Source of the DNA: Streptomyces sp. CB01201
GTDB taxonomy: Bacteria > Actinomycetota > Actinomycetes > Streptomycetales > Streptomycetaceae
DNA length: 64,000 nucleotides
Direction: 5' to 3'
NCBI RefSeq assembly: GCF_002803085.1
Contig: NZ_NNBJ01000005.1
Coordinates: forward strand, 1 to 64,000
Shown here: positions 18,482 through 26,835 of the stretch, in pieces
Layout of the letters: each line of letters starts with the position of its first letter
Numbering within the stretch: position 1 is the stretch's first letter
Position numbers and translations under genes: made by a program
Notes under the pieces: model-generated
What the model saw: only the letters and a program-made list of their open reading frames with translations
What the model was told of the DNA's origin: nothing
The model's database searches: none

Positions 18482-19928
18482 CTATTCGCCGGTGAGGAGA
18501 CGGAGTCGGGGAGTTGCCGCGGTCATGGCGAGTCCGGCGAGGACGGCGAACCCGCCGAGGGCCAGGTAGAGCACGGCGCCGGTCAGGTGGGTGGCCACCT
18601 GGCTGCCGATCGCGTCGCCCGCGGCCACGGCGAGGAAGAAGATCCCCGTGAGCTGGGATCCCGCGCCGGCCGGGGCCAGTTTGTGGCTGATGGACAGTCC
18701 GGTCGGCGCCAGGAACAGCTCGCCCGTGCTCAGCAGTACGTAGAGGCCCACCAGCCAGAGCAGCGAGATGTGCGTGCCGCCCGCGGCGCGGGTCGCCGCG
18801 AGGGCGAGCAGGAGGAAGGACGAACCGCCCAGCACGAGGCCGGTGGAGAACTTGGCGGGGGAGGAGACCTTGACCCTGCGCCACACGGCGGCCAGGACGC
18901 CGGCGAAGGCGACGGTCACGATCGGGTTCAGGGCCGCCTGCCAGGTGACGGGCAGGCCCATCATGTCGACGTGGTCGGCGGCGAACAGCTGCACATTGGA
19001 CGCGGCCAGGTCGAGGATGCAGAAGAAGGCGATGGCCGCCGCGAAGAGCCCGGCGTAGGCGCGCAGGCCCGCGCGGTCCCGCGCGTCGATGTCCTTGCGG
19101 CGCAGCAGTCGGCCGATGCAGAGCGCGGGCACCACCACCGTCAGGGCGGCGAACGCGGTGAGCGTGTGGTCCAGCGTCAGTACGCCGGTGGACCGGGCCG
19201 CGACAGCGATGGCGAGGACGGCGGCGACGGCCGGCAGGACCCGGACGGTGAGCGCGCGTGCCTCGGGGCGGCTCAGCGGGCGCTCCGGCTCGTCCGCGAG
19301 TTCCCGCAGGCTGCCCGACAGGGCGAAGGAGACCAGGCTGAAGGCCATGGCGAGGGCGGCGGCGCCGAAGGCGAGGTGCCAGCTGAAGTGCAGGCCGAGC
19401 CAGCCCACCAGGAGGGTGGCGACGAGGCCGCCGGCGTTGATGCTGGCGTAGAACCGGCTGTAGGCCGCGTCGCGTTCCCCGTCCGACCGGTCGGCGTACA
19501 GCTTGCCCACCATGGCCGTCATGTTCGGCTTCTGCAGGCCTGTACCGGCCGCGATCAGGAGCAGCCCCGCGTACACCCCGCCGGCCCCGGCCTCCAGGGC
19601 GAGCGCGATGTGTCCGGCCAGGATGGCGACGCTGCCGACCAGGGCGGCCCTACGGGCGCCGGTCAGCCGGTCGGCGATCCAGCCGCCGGGCAGGGCGGCG
19701 AGGTAGCAGGCGGACAGGTAGGCCCCGACGAGGCCGACCGCGACGGTCTTCGGCATTCCGAGGCCGTCGGCACTGTCGATCAGGAAGAGCGCGAGGACCG
19801 CGCGCATGCCGTAGAAGGACCGTTAAGGAGAACCGCTCCGCCGCTTCGCTGAGGCACAGCGGCAGCAGACCCTTGCGGGTGCGGTTCTCTGCGATCACCT
19901 CCGTCCTGGGCTCGACGGACGTCGACAT
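18482..19928 (-). pseudogene. POT/PTR2-family peptide transporter, frame broken by a 10-bp insertion
   Basis: Proton-dependent di/tripeptide transporter family (about 12 membrane segments). The native start is ATG 19928 with a GGAG ribosome-binding site, giving MSTSVEPRTEVIAENR and LCLSEAAERFS. The frame is lost there and resumes as FYGMRAVLALFLIDSADGL. The conserved POT motif ERFSFYGMRA is restored exactly if GGACCGTTAA (19817-19826, plus strand) is removed. The downstream frame from ATG 19807 (441 residues) stays open to 18482 and keeps GLQKPNMTAMVG and TGELFLAPTGLS, so the inactivation looks recent. A truncated protein starting at 19807 would lack most of helix 1. Confidence 0.82.
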
Positions 19929-20372
19929 CGTGGCGCTCCAGCTGCTCGGTGGGTCTCCGGTACGGGGGCGGAGCGTTTCCGCCCCCTTTCAGGTGTACCA
20001 GAGGGATACCAGTCGAATCCCGGGTCCTTCGGCCGGCCGGGCGTCCTGTGTCGTGCGGGCCGTCCGTCGAGAACCCCGGGCCGAAGGCCCCCTTATCCCT
20101 CCCGGGTGTTGGATCGCCCGCCCAGGGGGCGTATACATGTAACCAACTGGTATGCATCTGGTTTAGGTGCGGCCGGTCCGGGAACTCCGGTGCCGTCCGC
20201 CCGACCCCCGCATCGGACGTGGCCGCCGGATTCCGCCACCGGTGCGAACGCGTACCTCCGCGGGTCGGCACGCCGGACGAGACGGGCAGCCCTGTAGGAC
20301 GAGGGGCCCGACCTCACCGGCGATGGCCCGCGGCCCGGCCGCCGAGCACCCGACACCGACCAGGAGATCCCC
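19929..20372. other. Intergenic region upstream of trpS
   Basis: 444 bp between the divergent POT and trpS genes. It holds a G/C hairpin (GGGGGCGGA 19964-19972 with TCCGCCCCC 19978-19986), a pair of distant complementary blocks around CCTTCGGCC and GGCCGAAGG (about 20025-20090), a good promoter at 20109-20137 and a leader of about 228 nt before trpS. No T-box sequence of the AGGGTGGNACCGCG kind was found. Confidence 0.6.
20109..20137 (+). promoter_or_regulatory. Promoter of trpS
   Basis: TTGGAT (20109-20114), a 17-bp spacer and TATACA (20132-20137) form a near-consensus housekeeping promoter, rare for this GC content. Transcription would begin near 20144. Just after it, AACCA and TGGTT arms surround ACTGGTATGCATC (about 20141-20163), a possible operator. 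The tiny frame ATG CAT CTG GTT TAG (20152-20166) lies in the leader. Confidence 0.65.
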
Positions 20373-21455
20373 ATGAGTACGCACGACTCGGCGACGACCC
20401 CGGCCCCCGACCTGGCGGTGGCACGCCGGCGCAGCGCCGAGCTGGAGCGCTCGATCGCCGCCGACCCGGGCCGGTTCAGGGTGCTGACCGGCGACCGGCC
20501 GACCGGGCGGCTGCACCTGGGGCACTACTTCGGCACCCTGCGGGGCCGGGTACGGTTCCAGGACCTGGGCGTGGACACCTTCGTCATCGTGGCCGACTAC
20601 CAGGTCCTCACCGACCGGGACGTCGCCGAACACCTCGCCGAGCACGTCGAGGACCTGGTCCTCGACTATCTGGCGGCCGGGATCGACCCCGATCGGTCCA
20701 CGATCTTCACCCACAGTTCGCTGCCCGCCCTGAACCAGCTGCTGCTGCCGTTCCTCTCCCTGGTGTCGGTGGCGGAGCTGCGCCGCAACCCCACCGTCAA
20801 GGACGAGATCGCCCATTCCCGGCAGGCCTCGGTCAGCGGTCTGATGTTCACCTACCCCGTGCACCAGGCCGCCGACATCCTGTTCTGCAAGGCCAACCTG
20901 GTGCCGGTCGGCCAGGACCAGCTGCCCCACCTGGAGGTCACCCGTACCATCGCCCGCCGCTTCAACGACCGCTACGGCCAAGGCGATTCGGTCTTCCCGG
21001 AGCCCGACGCCCTGCTGTCCGCGGCTCCGCTGCTGCTCGGCACCGACGGCACCAAGATGAGCAAGTCGCGCGGCAACGCCATCGCCCTGTCGGCCACCGC
21101 CGACGAGACTGCCCGGCTGATCAGGGGTGCCAAGACGGATGCCACCCGCGCCATCACCTACGATCCGGCCACCCGCCCGGAAGTCTCCAGCCTCGTCCAG
21201 CTCGCCGCCCTGTGCCAGGACCGCGCCCCCGTCACGGTCGCGCGGGAGATCGGCGACGGCGGTGCGGCCCAGCTGAAGAAGGCGGTCACCGAGGCCGTCA
21301 ACGACCACCTCGCACCCATGAGGGCGCGCCGCGCCGAGCTGGCGGCCGACGGCGGCTACGTGCGCGAAGTCCTGCGCCGCGGCAACGAGCGGGCCGCCGC
21401 GATCGCCGAGGCCACCCTCGCCGAGGTCCGGGCGACGATGGGCATGGCGTACTGA
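20373..21455 (+). CDS. trpS: Tryptophanyl-tRNA synthetase, auxiliary type
   Basis: A 360-residue class I aminoacyl-tRNA synthetase that charges tRNA-Trp. The HIGH-type motif is PTGRLHLGHY (about residues 43-52) and KMSKS is at 228-232. The middle contains DIAHSRQASV and FTYPVHQAADIL, typical of TrpRS. The N-terminal 35 residues extend beyond the minimal enzyme. It resembles the second, inducible and inhibitor-resistant TrpRS of Streptomyces more than the housekeeping one (which begins with a GVKPTGxLTLGNY-like sequence); this is recollection. AGGAG at 20362-20366 is the ribosome-binding site. Its stop overlaps the start of the FUSC exporter (TGATG). Confidence 0.88.
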   Translation: MSTHDSATTPAPDLAVARRRSAELERSIAADPGRFRVLTGDRPTGRLHLGHYFGTLRGRVRFQDLGVDTFVIVADYQVLTDRDVAEHLAEHVEDLVLDYLAAGIDPDRSTIFTHSSLPALNQLLLPFLSLVSVAELRRNPTVKDEIAHSRQASVSGLMFTYPVHQAADILFCKANLVPVGQDQLPHLEVTRTIARRFNDRYGQGDSVFPEPDALLSAAPLLLGTDGTKMSKSRGNAIALSATADETARLIRGAKTDATRAITYDPATRPEVSSLVQLAALCQDRAPVTVAREIGDGGAAQLKKAVTEAVNDHLAPMRARRAELAADGGYVREVLRRGNERAAAIAEATLAEVRATMGMAY

Positions 21456-23263
21456 TGCCCGGCCCCGCCTGGTTGCGGCACACCGCCGAAATCCGAGCCG
21501 TCCCCGTCGACCGCGCCCTGGCCGCGCGCGGCGCCCTGGGCATGCTGGTCCCGCTCGCCATCGGCCAGCTGGCCGGGCGGCCCGACCTGGGAGCGGCGGC
21601 CGGGCTCGGCGCGTACGGCGCGGCCGTCGACGACACCGCCGCCCCCTGGCGCACCCGAGCCCTGACCCTGCTGCTCCCGCAATTGGCCGGCGCCACCGGA
21701 CTGGCCCTGGGCCGCGCCACCGACGGCCGGGCCTGGGCGCAGATCCTGCTCGTGGCGGTCGTCGCCCTGATCTCCGGGCTGGTGTCGTCCATCGGCCGGA
21801 TCAGCGACATGGCCGCCCTGGTCCTGCTGCTCGCCACCGCCATGGGCCTGGGACTGCCCACCACCCAGCCCTGGTGGCACGTACCCCTGCTGTTCCTCCT
21901 CGGCGGCATCCCGCTCGTCCTGCTGTCCCTGACCGACGCGCTGCGCCACCCCGGGCTGAGGGAACGAGGGGCCGCCGCCACCGCCCTGCGGGCTGTCGCC
22001 GATCTCCTGGAGGCCACCGACGGGACGTGGGCCGAGCGCCGCCACCAGGTGACCGCGGCCATGGACGCCGCGTACGACACCGTCGTCCTGCGTCGGCTGT
22101 CCCCGCCCCGTCCGGGGAGTACCGCGGCTGAACTGGCCGCTCACCTGGACCGGTTGGTCGAGGTCGTCGCCGCGGCTCCCGCCGTCCGCACCACTGCGGC
22201 CCGGGAGCACGCCGCCGCGTACGCCGACGCGGTGCGCCGGGTCGCCGACGCCGTCGAGACGCGGACCCCGGCAACGGTTGCGCTGCCGCCCACCCCGCGG
22301 GACCGGGCGGGGCGCGTGCTGCGCACCGCCGTCGCCGCACTCGCCTCCGCCGGCGAGGAGGCCGCGGACGGCCGGTCCCGGCTGCTGCCGGCGCACCCGG
22401 CGCCGCTGCGCAGGCTCACCGGGGCCGTGGCCGACCGCTTGCGCGATCCGGCGGGCCGACGCTGCGCCCTGCGCCTGACCATGTGCCTGACGGTGGCCCA
22501 GGCCCTCGCCTCCTTCAGCGGGTTGCCGCGCTCCGGCTGGCTGGTACTGACCGTGGCCCTCGTGGTCCGGCCCGGTCTGGGCACCGTGCCCGCACGGCTG
22601 GTGACCCGTGCCCTCGGCACCACGGCCGGGGTCCTGATCGGCCTCGCCGTCATCGCCGTGCTGCCACCCGGGTGGTGGCGGATCTCAGCCGTGGTCCTCC
22701 TGACCGGCCTGCTCCAGGCGTACGCACGTCGCAACTACACCCTGCAGACCCTCTTCCTGACCCCGGTCATGCTGCTGCTCGCCGACCCGCTGGGCCAGGC
22801 TGGCGCCGCCGTGCCGGCCGCCCGCCTGCTCGACACCGCGGCGGGCTGCGCCGTCGCCCTCGTCTGCGGCTACCTGCTCTGGCCGGAGGACACCCGCGCC
22901 CTGGTCCCCGACCGGCTGGCCGACGCCTACGCGGCCATCGCCGCGTACGCCGACCACGCCCTCAATGCCGCCGGCGACACCGGAACCCCGCACACCCTGC
23001 GCCGTCGTATCCACGCCGACCTGGCCGCGGTACGCACCGAACTGACACGTCTGCGCACCGACCCGCGCCACCACCACGCGCTGGAGACCTGGAGCGAAGA
23101 CCTCGCCCACGGCGAGCAGGTCATGGCCCGCCTCACCACCACGGCCGTCACCGGTCACGGCGACGCCGTGGCCGCCTCCCGGGACTCGACCGAGCACATG
23201 GTCGCCCAACTGCTCCGACGGGCCGAGCGACTGCGCGAACCCCCGCCCGGCCCTGCGCCTTAG
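21455..23263 (+). CDS. FUSC-family membrane exporter (aromatic acid exporter-like)
   Basis: A 602-residue protein of the fusaric-acid-resistance-like family. There are two blocks of about five to six membrane segments (about residues 20-160 and 330-470), each followed by a soluble helical part, with RSGWLVLTVALVVRPGLG and LGTTAGVLIGLAVIA as the typical repeated membrane motifs. Relatives export aromatic acids and drugs. The start overlaps the trpS stop by one base, so both are translated from one message. Pairing with a TrpRS suggests export of a tryptophan-like compound. The substrate is unproven. Confidence 0.8.
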   Translation: MPGPAWLRHTAEIRAVPVDRALAARGALGMLVPLAIGQLAGRPDLGAAAGLGAYGAAVDDTAAPWRTRALTLLLPQLAGATGLALGRATDGRAWAQILLVAVVALISGLVSSIGRISDMAALVLLLATAMGLGLPTTQPWWHVPLLFLLGGIPLVLLSLTDALRHPGLRERGAAATALRAVADLLEATDGTWAERRHQVTAAMDAAYDTVVLRRLSPPRPGSTAAELAAHLDRLVEVVAAAPAVRTTAAREHAAAYADAVRRVADAVETRTPATVALPPTPRDRAGRVLRTAVAALASAGEEAADGRSRLLPAHPAPLRRLTGAVADRLRDPAGRRCALRLTMCLTVAQALASFSGLPRSGWLVLTVALVVRPGLGTVPARLVTRALGTTAGVLIGLAVIAVLPPGWWRISAVVLLTGLLQAYARRNYTLQTLFLTPVMLLLADPLGQAGAAVPAARLLDTAAGCAVALVCGYLLWPEDTRALVPDRLADAYAAIAAYADHALNAAGDTGTPHTLRRRIHADLAAVRTELTRLRTDPRHHHALETWSEDLAHGEQVMARLTTTAVTGHGDAVAASRDSTEHMVAQLLRRAERLREPPPGPAP

Positions 23264-23330
23264 GCCACCTCGGTACGGGCAACGGCGTTGCTGCGGATGG
23301 CGCCGCGATCGGCGATCTACGGTGGCGGGT

Positions 23331-23993
23331 ATGTCACCCACCGCGCGGACCACGGCAGAGCGCTACCCCGATCGGGTCACCTACGACCGGGAGGCGGTGT
23401 ACGCCGTCCTGGACGAAGCCCTTGCCGTCCACGTCGGTTTCAACACCGATCTCGGCCCGGTGGTCATTCCCACGCTGCACATGCGGGTGGGCGACGAACT
23501 GCTTCTGCACGGGTCGGCCTTCGGCCGCTTCATCACCACCGCGGCCGCCGGCGCACGCCTGTGCGTGACCGCGACCCTGATCGACGGCGTGATCCTGGGC
23601 CGGGCCTCCTCGCACCACTCGGCCGCCTACCGCTCCGTCATGATCTTCGGGCAGGCCGCCCCCATCGAGGACGAGCAGGAGCGGGCCGACGCGTTGGCGC
23701 AGGTCGTGGAGAGTGTCATCCCCGGTCGGCTGTCCGGCCCGTACGCCGCGCGCCGCCCCCATGTCGACGAAGCCCACTACACCGCGTGCCTGACTCTGCC
23801 CATCGAGGAGTTCTCGATGAAGGTGAGAGCCGGCTTCGCCCGTGACGAACCCAAGGACGACCACGTCGAAGCCTGGGCCGGTTGGATCCCGCTGACCACC
23901 ACCCCGGGCGAGCCGGTACCGGACGCCATCACCGGCACCCGCTTCCCGCCGCCCGCCTACGACCCGGCCGTCCACCGCTTCCGTCAGGACTGA
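23331..23993 (+). CDS. Pyridoxamine 5'-phosphate oxidase-family (FMN-binding split barrel) protein
   Basis: A 220-residue flavin-binding split-barrel protein of the kind annotated pyridoxamine 5'-phosphate oxidase-related. The barrel is seen in LAVHVGFNTDLGPVVIPTLH, DELLLHGSAFGRF and GARLCVTATLIDGVILGR. HHSAAYRSVMIFGQA fits the flavin-contacting region. It could be a flavin-dependent reductase or detoxifying enzyme rather than a true PdxH. The start ATG 23331 lacks a ribosome-binding site, so a GTG at 23322 is possible. It lies 67 bp after the exporter and may be in the same transcript. Confidence 0.78.
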   Translation: MSPTARTTAERYPDRVTYDREAVYAVLDEALAVHVGFNTDLGPVVIPTLHMRVGDELLLHGSAFGRFITTAAAGARLCVTATLIDGVILGRASSHHSAAYRSVMIFGQAAPIEDEQERADALAQVVESVIPGRLSGPYAARRPHVDEAHYTACLTLPIEEFSMKVRAGFARDEPKDDHVEAWAGWIPLTTTPGEPVPDAITGTRFPPPAYDPAVHRFRQD

Positions 23994-24041
23994 CCTTCCC
24001 CGCGCCGCGACGATGGCGGCGGCGGCCTCGACCGCACCTCG

Positions 24042-24067
24042 CACGACGAACACGACGAACACGACGA
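24042..24067. repeat. Short GACGAACAC tandem repeat
   Basis: GACGAACAC is repeated twice and followed by GACGAAGG in the gap between the convergent FMN-binding protein and cupredoxin genes. Confidence 0.6.
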
Positions 24068-24093
24068 AGGGGATGCCGGCCGTGGAGGGCCCC

Positions 24094-24513
24094 CTACCCG
24101 ACCGTCAGTGTGCCGTGCATGGACGCGTGGATGGAGCAGACGTAGGCGAAGGCGCCGACTGTGGCGGGAGCCTTGAACGTCGCCGACTTGCCCGGGTTGA
24201 TGGGGCCGGTGTCGAAGGCACTGCCGGTGCTCGCGGTGACGGTGTGCGTCGCGGAGTCGTGGTTGACCACGGTGACGGTCTCCCCGGGGTGCACAGTGAG
24301 TTTCGCCGGGCTGAAAGCGAAGTTGTCGATCGTGATCCGTGCTGCCGCGGCTGTGGGCGCCGAAGGTGACGGGGCCTTGCTGCTGGGCGCGCTGTGCGCC
24401 GTCGTCGCTGTGGGTGCGGCCGGCGCGGACGGAGTTGCCGCCGAGGAGCAGCCTGCCGCGGCCAGCAGCACCACGGCCGCCGAAAGCGCAACGCGTGTCG
24501 GGAATCTGGACAT
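24094..24513 (-). CDS. Cupredoxin (amicyanin-like) lipoprotein
   Basis: A 139-residue lipidated blue-copper domain. The lipobox LLAAAGC gives Cys22. A Ser/Pro/Ala-rich linker (about residues 23-58) leads to the plastocyanin fold ITIDNFAFSPAKLTVHPGETV. Copper ligands are likely His90 in DSATHTVT and Cys126, His129 and Met132 in YVCSIHASM, the C-x2-H-x2-M spacing of amicyanin-type centres. It would transfer electrons or bind copper outside the membrane. It is last in a minus-strand run with a lipoprotein, sortase and CHRD protein; a 90-bp gap separates it, so it may also have its own promoter. Confidence 0.85.
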   Translation of the reverse strand: MSRFPTRVALSAAVVLLAAAGCSSAATPSAPAAPTATTAHSAPSSKAPSPSAPTAAAARITIDNFAFSPAKLTVHPGETVTVVNHDSATHTVTASTGSAFDTGPINPGKSATFKAPATVGAFAYVCSIHASMHGTLTVG

Positions 24514-24603
24514 GCCCTGTCCTTGTCTGAGGCGGTGGCGCGGTCACTGCGGAGCGAAAGCTGCCTGCCTCGCTTCTGGCTGTTGGTCTCGACGGCTCTT
24601 CGC

Positions 24604-25272
24604 TTATTCGCTCCAGCAGCCGAGAATGTCGCTCGCGATCTCGTAGGCCAGATCGGCCCGGGAGAGTTCGTGCGGTCCCGAGGCAGCAGGCATCCCGGTG
24701 GCGTCGGCGCGAAGGGTCTTGCCGTCCTTGAGGATGACGACGGTGCCGCCCGGCGACTCGTACCCGGGGTTGCCCAGGCCCTGGGCGGCGGTCAGCTGTG
24801 TGGTGGTGCCCAACTGCTTGCGGACCGACTCGAAGTAGGCGTTCGCGGAGGCGGTGTTCGGTGATTCCTTCACCGACAGGACGAGTTGGCCGCCGGGCAG
24901 GTGGTAGGTGCAGGTGTAGAGGTGGTCGGTCCATGTGGTGGTCGTGGCCGGCGGGTGTGCGGGAGCCAGGATCTTTGTGACGTCCCCGCGTATCTCCGGT
25001 CCGCACACCATCAGGGCGGATGCCGAAGGCGCGTCGGCCCGTGTCGTGCCGGGCATCTTCATGCCGGGCCGCATGGGCGTGTCCGGGGTGGCCGTCATGG
25101 CCGTGGGTGCGGTCGCATGGGTGGATGCGGCAGGGGTGGCCGCACCGCTGGTGGCACATCCGCCGGCCAGCGCCGCGACCGCCCCGGCGGCGGCGATCGC
25201 GAGCAGTCGGCGGCTCCTGGGCCGTCCACCGCGCGGTCCGGCTGCGTTGCCGGCCTGCTGTTGGTTCTTCAT
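24604..25272 (-). CDS. Secreted lipoprotein of unknown function
   Basis: A 222-residue lipoprotein. A long basic N-region precedes the signal and the lipobox ALAGGC (Cys39). The mature start is Met-rich (MTATPDTPMRPGMKMPG), which can bind copper. The remainder, with VCGPEIRGDVTKIL and HLYTCTYHLPGGQLVLSVKE, resembles the unnamed actinobacterial lipoproteins with two conserved Cys residues. The start ATG 25272 follows a GGAGG (25276-25280 on the plus strand as CCTCC). It begins 23 bp after the sortase stop. Neighbouring cupredoxin plus Met-rich tail hint at copper, which is inference. Confidence 0.68.
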   Translation of the reverse strand: MKNQQQAGNAAGPRGGRPRSRRLLAIAAAGAVAALAGGCATSGAATPAASTHATAPTAMTATPDTPMRPGMKMPGTTRADAPSASALMVCGPEIRGDVTKILAPAHPPATTTTWTDHLYTCTYHLPGGQLVLSVKESPNTASANAYFESVRKQLGTTTQLTAAQGLGNPGYESPGGTVVILKDGKTLRADATGMPAASGPHELSRADLAYEIASDILGCWSE

Positions 25273-25295
25273 CGTCCCTCCTCGTGCTGGTGCGG

Positions 25296-26030
25296 TCAGC
25301 CGCGGTGGGTGCCCGTGAGGGTGGCGTACGCGACCGTGTTGTCCAGGTAGTGCTGGGTGGCGCGGTCGAAGCGGCCCCCGCAAGTGATCAGGCGGAGCTG
25401 GGGGTCGGCCGTGTTGCCGTAGACGGTCAGGGTCGGGAAGGCGTCCTTCGGGTAGGTGTCGACGCCGTCGATCCGGAACACCGCCACGGTGCCGTCGCTG
25501 CGGGTGACGCTGACGGTGTCACCCGGGCGCAGCGCGCCGAGGGCGTAGAAGACGCCTCTGGCTCCGGTCGTTCCGTCGATGTGGCCCAGGACCACGGCCG
25601 GCCCGATCTGGCCGGGGACCGGTGAGTTCCGGTCCCAGCCCGGCGCCGCGACGTCGGACATCGGCGGGACTTCCAGGGTGCCGTCGGGGTTCTGTCCCAG
25701 GCTCAGCAGCGTGTGGTGCACGCCGATCGCCGGGATGCTGATCGCGGTGGGAGTCACCGCCCGGGCGGCCAAGTCCGCGGGAGCGGACGGTGCGGGTGGC
25801 GCCGTGACGCCGGAAGGGCTGCCGGCCGGGTCCGGCGCGTGGCTCCCGGCCGCGGGGGCCGTGGCCGGGCCCGCAGGGGGCAACCCGGCCGAGGCCGGAG
25901 GCCGGGGCGCGTGGTGCTGACTGGATGCCCCCACGGCCAGGGACCCTCCCGCGGCCAGCAGGAGGACGGTGGCCGCCGACGCCAGCAGGCGCCGGCGGCC
26001 GCTACCGAACAGTCGTGTCGACGAGGACAT
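25296..26030 (-). CDS. Class F sortase
   Basis: A 244-residue membrane-anchored transpeptidase. One N-terminal membrane segment (about residues 14-34), a Pro/Ala-rich linker to about residue 90, then the sortase barrel with catalytic His150 in VVLGHIDG, catalytic Cys217 in LRLITCGG and a following Arg (220 or 223). Single-domain size and short N-terminus fit class F, common in actinobacteria. It would cut a sorting signal and attach the protein to a cell-surface acceptor. It starts 7 bp after the CHRD-protein stop, so that protein is the prime substrate candidate. Confidence 0.88.
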   Translation of the reverse strand: MSSSTRLFGSGRRRLLASAATVLLLAAGGSLAVGASSQHHAPRPPASAGLPPAGPATAPAAGSHAPDPAGSPSGVTAPPAPSAPADLAARAVTPTAISIPAIGVHHTLLSLGQNPDGTLEVPPMSDVAAPGWDRNSPVPGQIGPAVVLGHIDGTTGARGVFYALGALRPGDTVSVTRSDGTVAVFRIDGVDTYPKDAFPTLTVYGNTADPQLRLITCGGRFDRATQHYLDNTVAYATLTGTHRG

Positions 26031-26037
26031 GACGGGG

Positions 26038-26835
26038 TTACTTCTCGACGGCGGTCCGTCGGCGCAGGACCATCGCGCCACCGGCGGCTGCCGTCAGGCC
26101 CGCGGCGGTCACGAACATCCACGAGTCCTGTACGCCGGAGGTCCCGCCACCGCCGGTGTTCACACCACCGCCGGGAACCATGGCCATCTGGGAGGTGGCC
26201 AGCGGCCCGCACAGCGCCGGGGAGGTCGCGGCCAGCGGCAGCGACGGCACGAGGTCGCTGGGCTCCGCCTGGGCCTTGGCACTCAGTGTCGTGGGGTCGA
26301 TGCCGTGGACCACGATGACGGCCTTGCCGTCCTTGATCGAGGCCACGGTCGCCGCGTCCAGGGTGATGGTCCGCGAGTAGTGGAACTCGGACCCGGACGG
26401 TGCGATCTTGATGTCCGTGCCGGCCGCCGGACTGGTGTCGCCGGTCTTGCCCAGCGTGGTGCCGATCGCACCGTAGGCCGGGCCGCCCTCGGTCGTACTG
26501 ACGACGCCGTCGCCGTTCTTGTCCGCCGAGGTGTCGGGGCACATGCCCATCCCGTTGATGTGGATGTGCTGTACGTGCGGGAACGGTGCCTTCATGAACG
26601 TCCCGGCAAGACCCTTCACGTCCTCGGTGATCACAGCCTTGGAGCCGGTCAGCTGAAGCATCAACATCCCTGAACCGGTTGCGTGGTTGAGCGGCTTGAG
26701 CGTCGCCATGTAAGTCGTGCTGTCGCTCGACTGCGCGCTCGCCGTCGGGCCGGTGAGGGCCAGCGGCAGCGCGAGAAGCGCCACCGGGGCCGTCATGGCC
26801 AACACCCTGGCCGTTGTCTTCCTCGTGTGCGTCAT
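26038..26835 (-). CDS. Secreted CHRD-domain-like protein with C-terminal anchor
   Basis: A 265-residue exported protein. The signal peptide ends near ASA (about residue 34). The CHRD-like domain contains HVQHIHINGMG, a His-rich site, and the later HGIDP. An EF-hand-type loop DKNGDGVVSTTE (Asp105, Asn107, Asp109, Glu116) sits between. The C-terminus has a GGGVNTGGGGTSG stretch, a hydrophobic segment WMFVTAAGLTAAAGGAMVL and the basic tail RRRTAVEK, the layout of a cell-wall sorting signal without LPxTG. It is first in the operon with the class F sortase. The function is unknown, possibly a surface metal- or calcium-binding protein. Confidence 0.75.
   Translation of the reverse strand: MTHTRKTTARVLAMTAPVALLALPLALTGPTASAQSSDSTTYMATLKPLNHATGSGMLMLQLTGSKAVITEDVKGLAGTFMKAPFPHVQHIHINGMGMCPDTSADKNGDGVVSTTEGGPAYGAIGTTLGKTGDTSPAAGTDIKIAPSGSEFHYSRTITLDAATVASIKDGKAVIVVHGIDPTTLSAKAQAEPSDLVPSLPLAATSPALCGPLATSQMAMVPGGGVNTGGGGTSGVQDSWMFVTAAGLTAAAGGAMVLRRRTAVEK

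Noticed and set aside
19964..19986. GGGGGCGGA/TCCGCCCCC hairpin as a trpS attenuator
   Set aside because: It lies upstream of the best trpS promoter, so it cannot regulate that transcript. It may be structural in the POT leader only.
20005..20025. AGTCGAATCC resembling a tRNA T-loop
   Set aside because: No matching acceptor, D or anticodon arms around it.
20106..20297. 63-codon open frame as trpS leader peptide
   Set aside because: One Trp codon only, starts upstream of the mapped-by-eye promoter's start point and has no ribosome-binding site.
20167..20376. 69-codon frame running into trpS
   Set aside because: Pro/Arg-rich with no motif; most likely an incidental open frame in GC-rich DNA.
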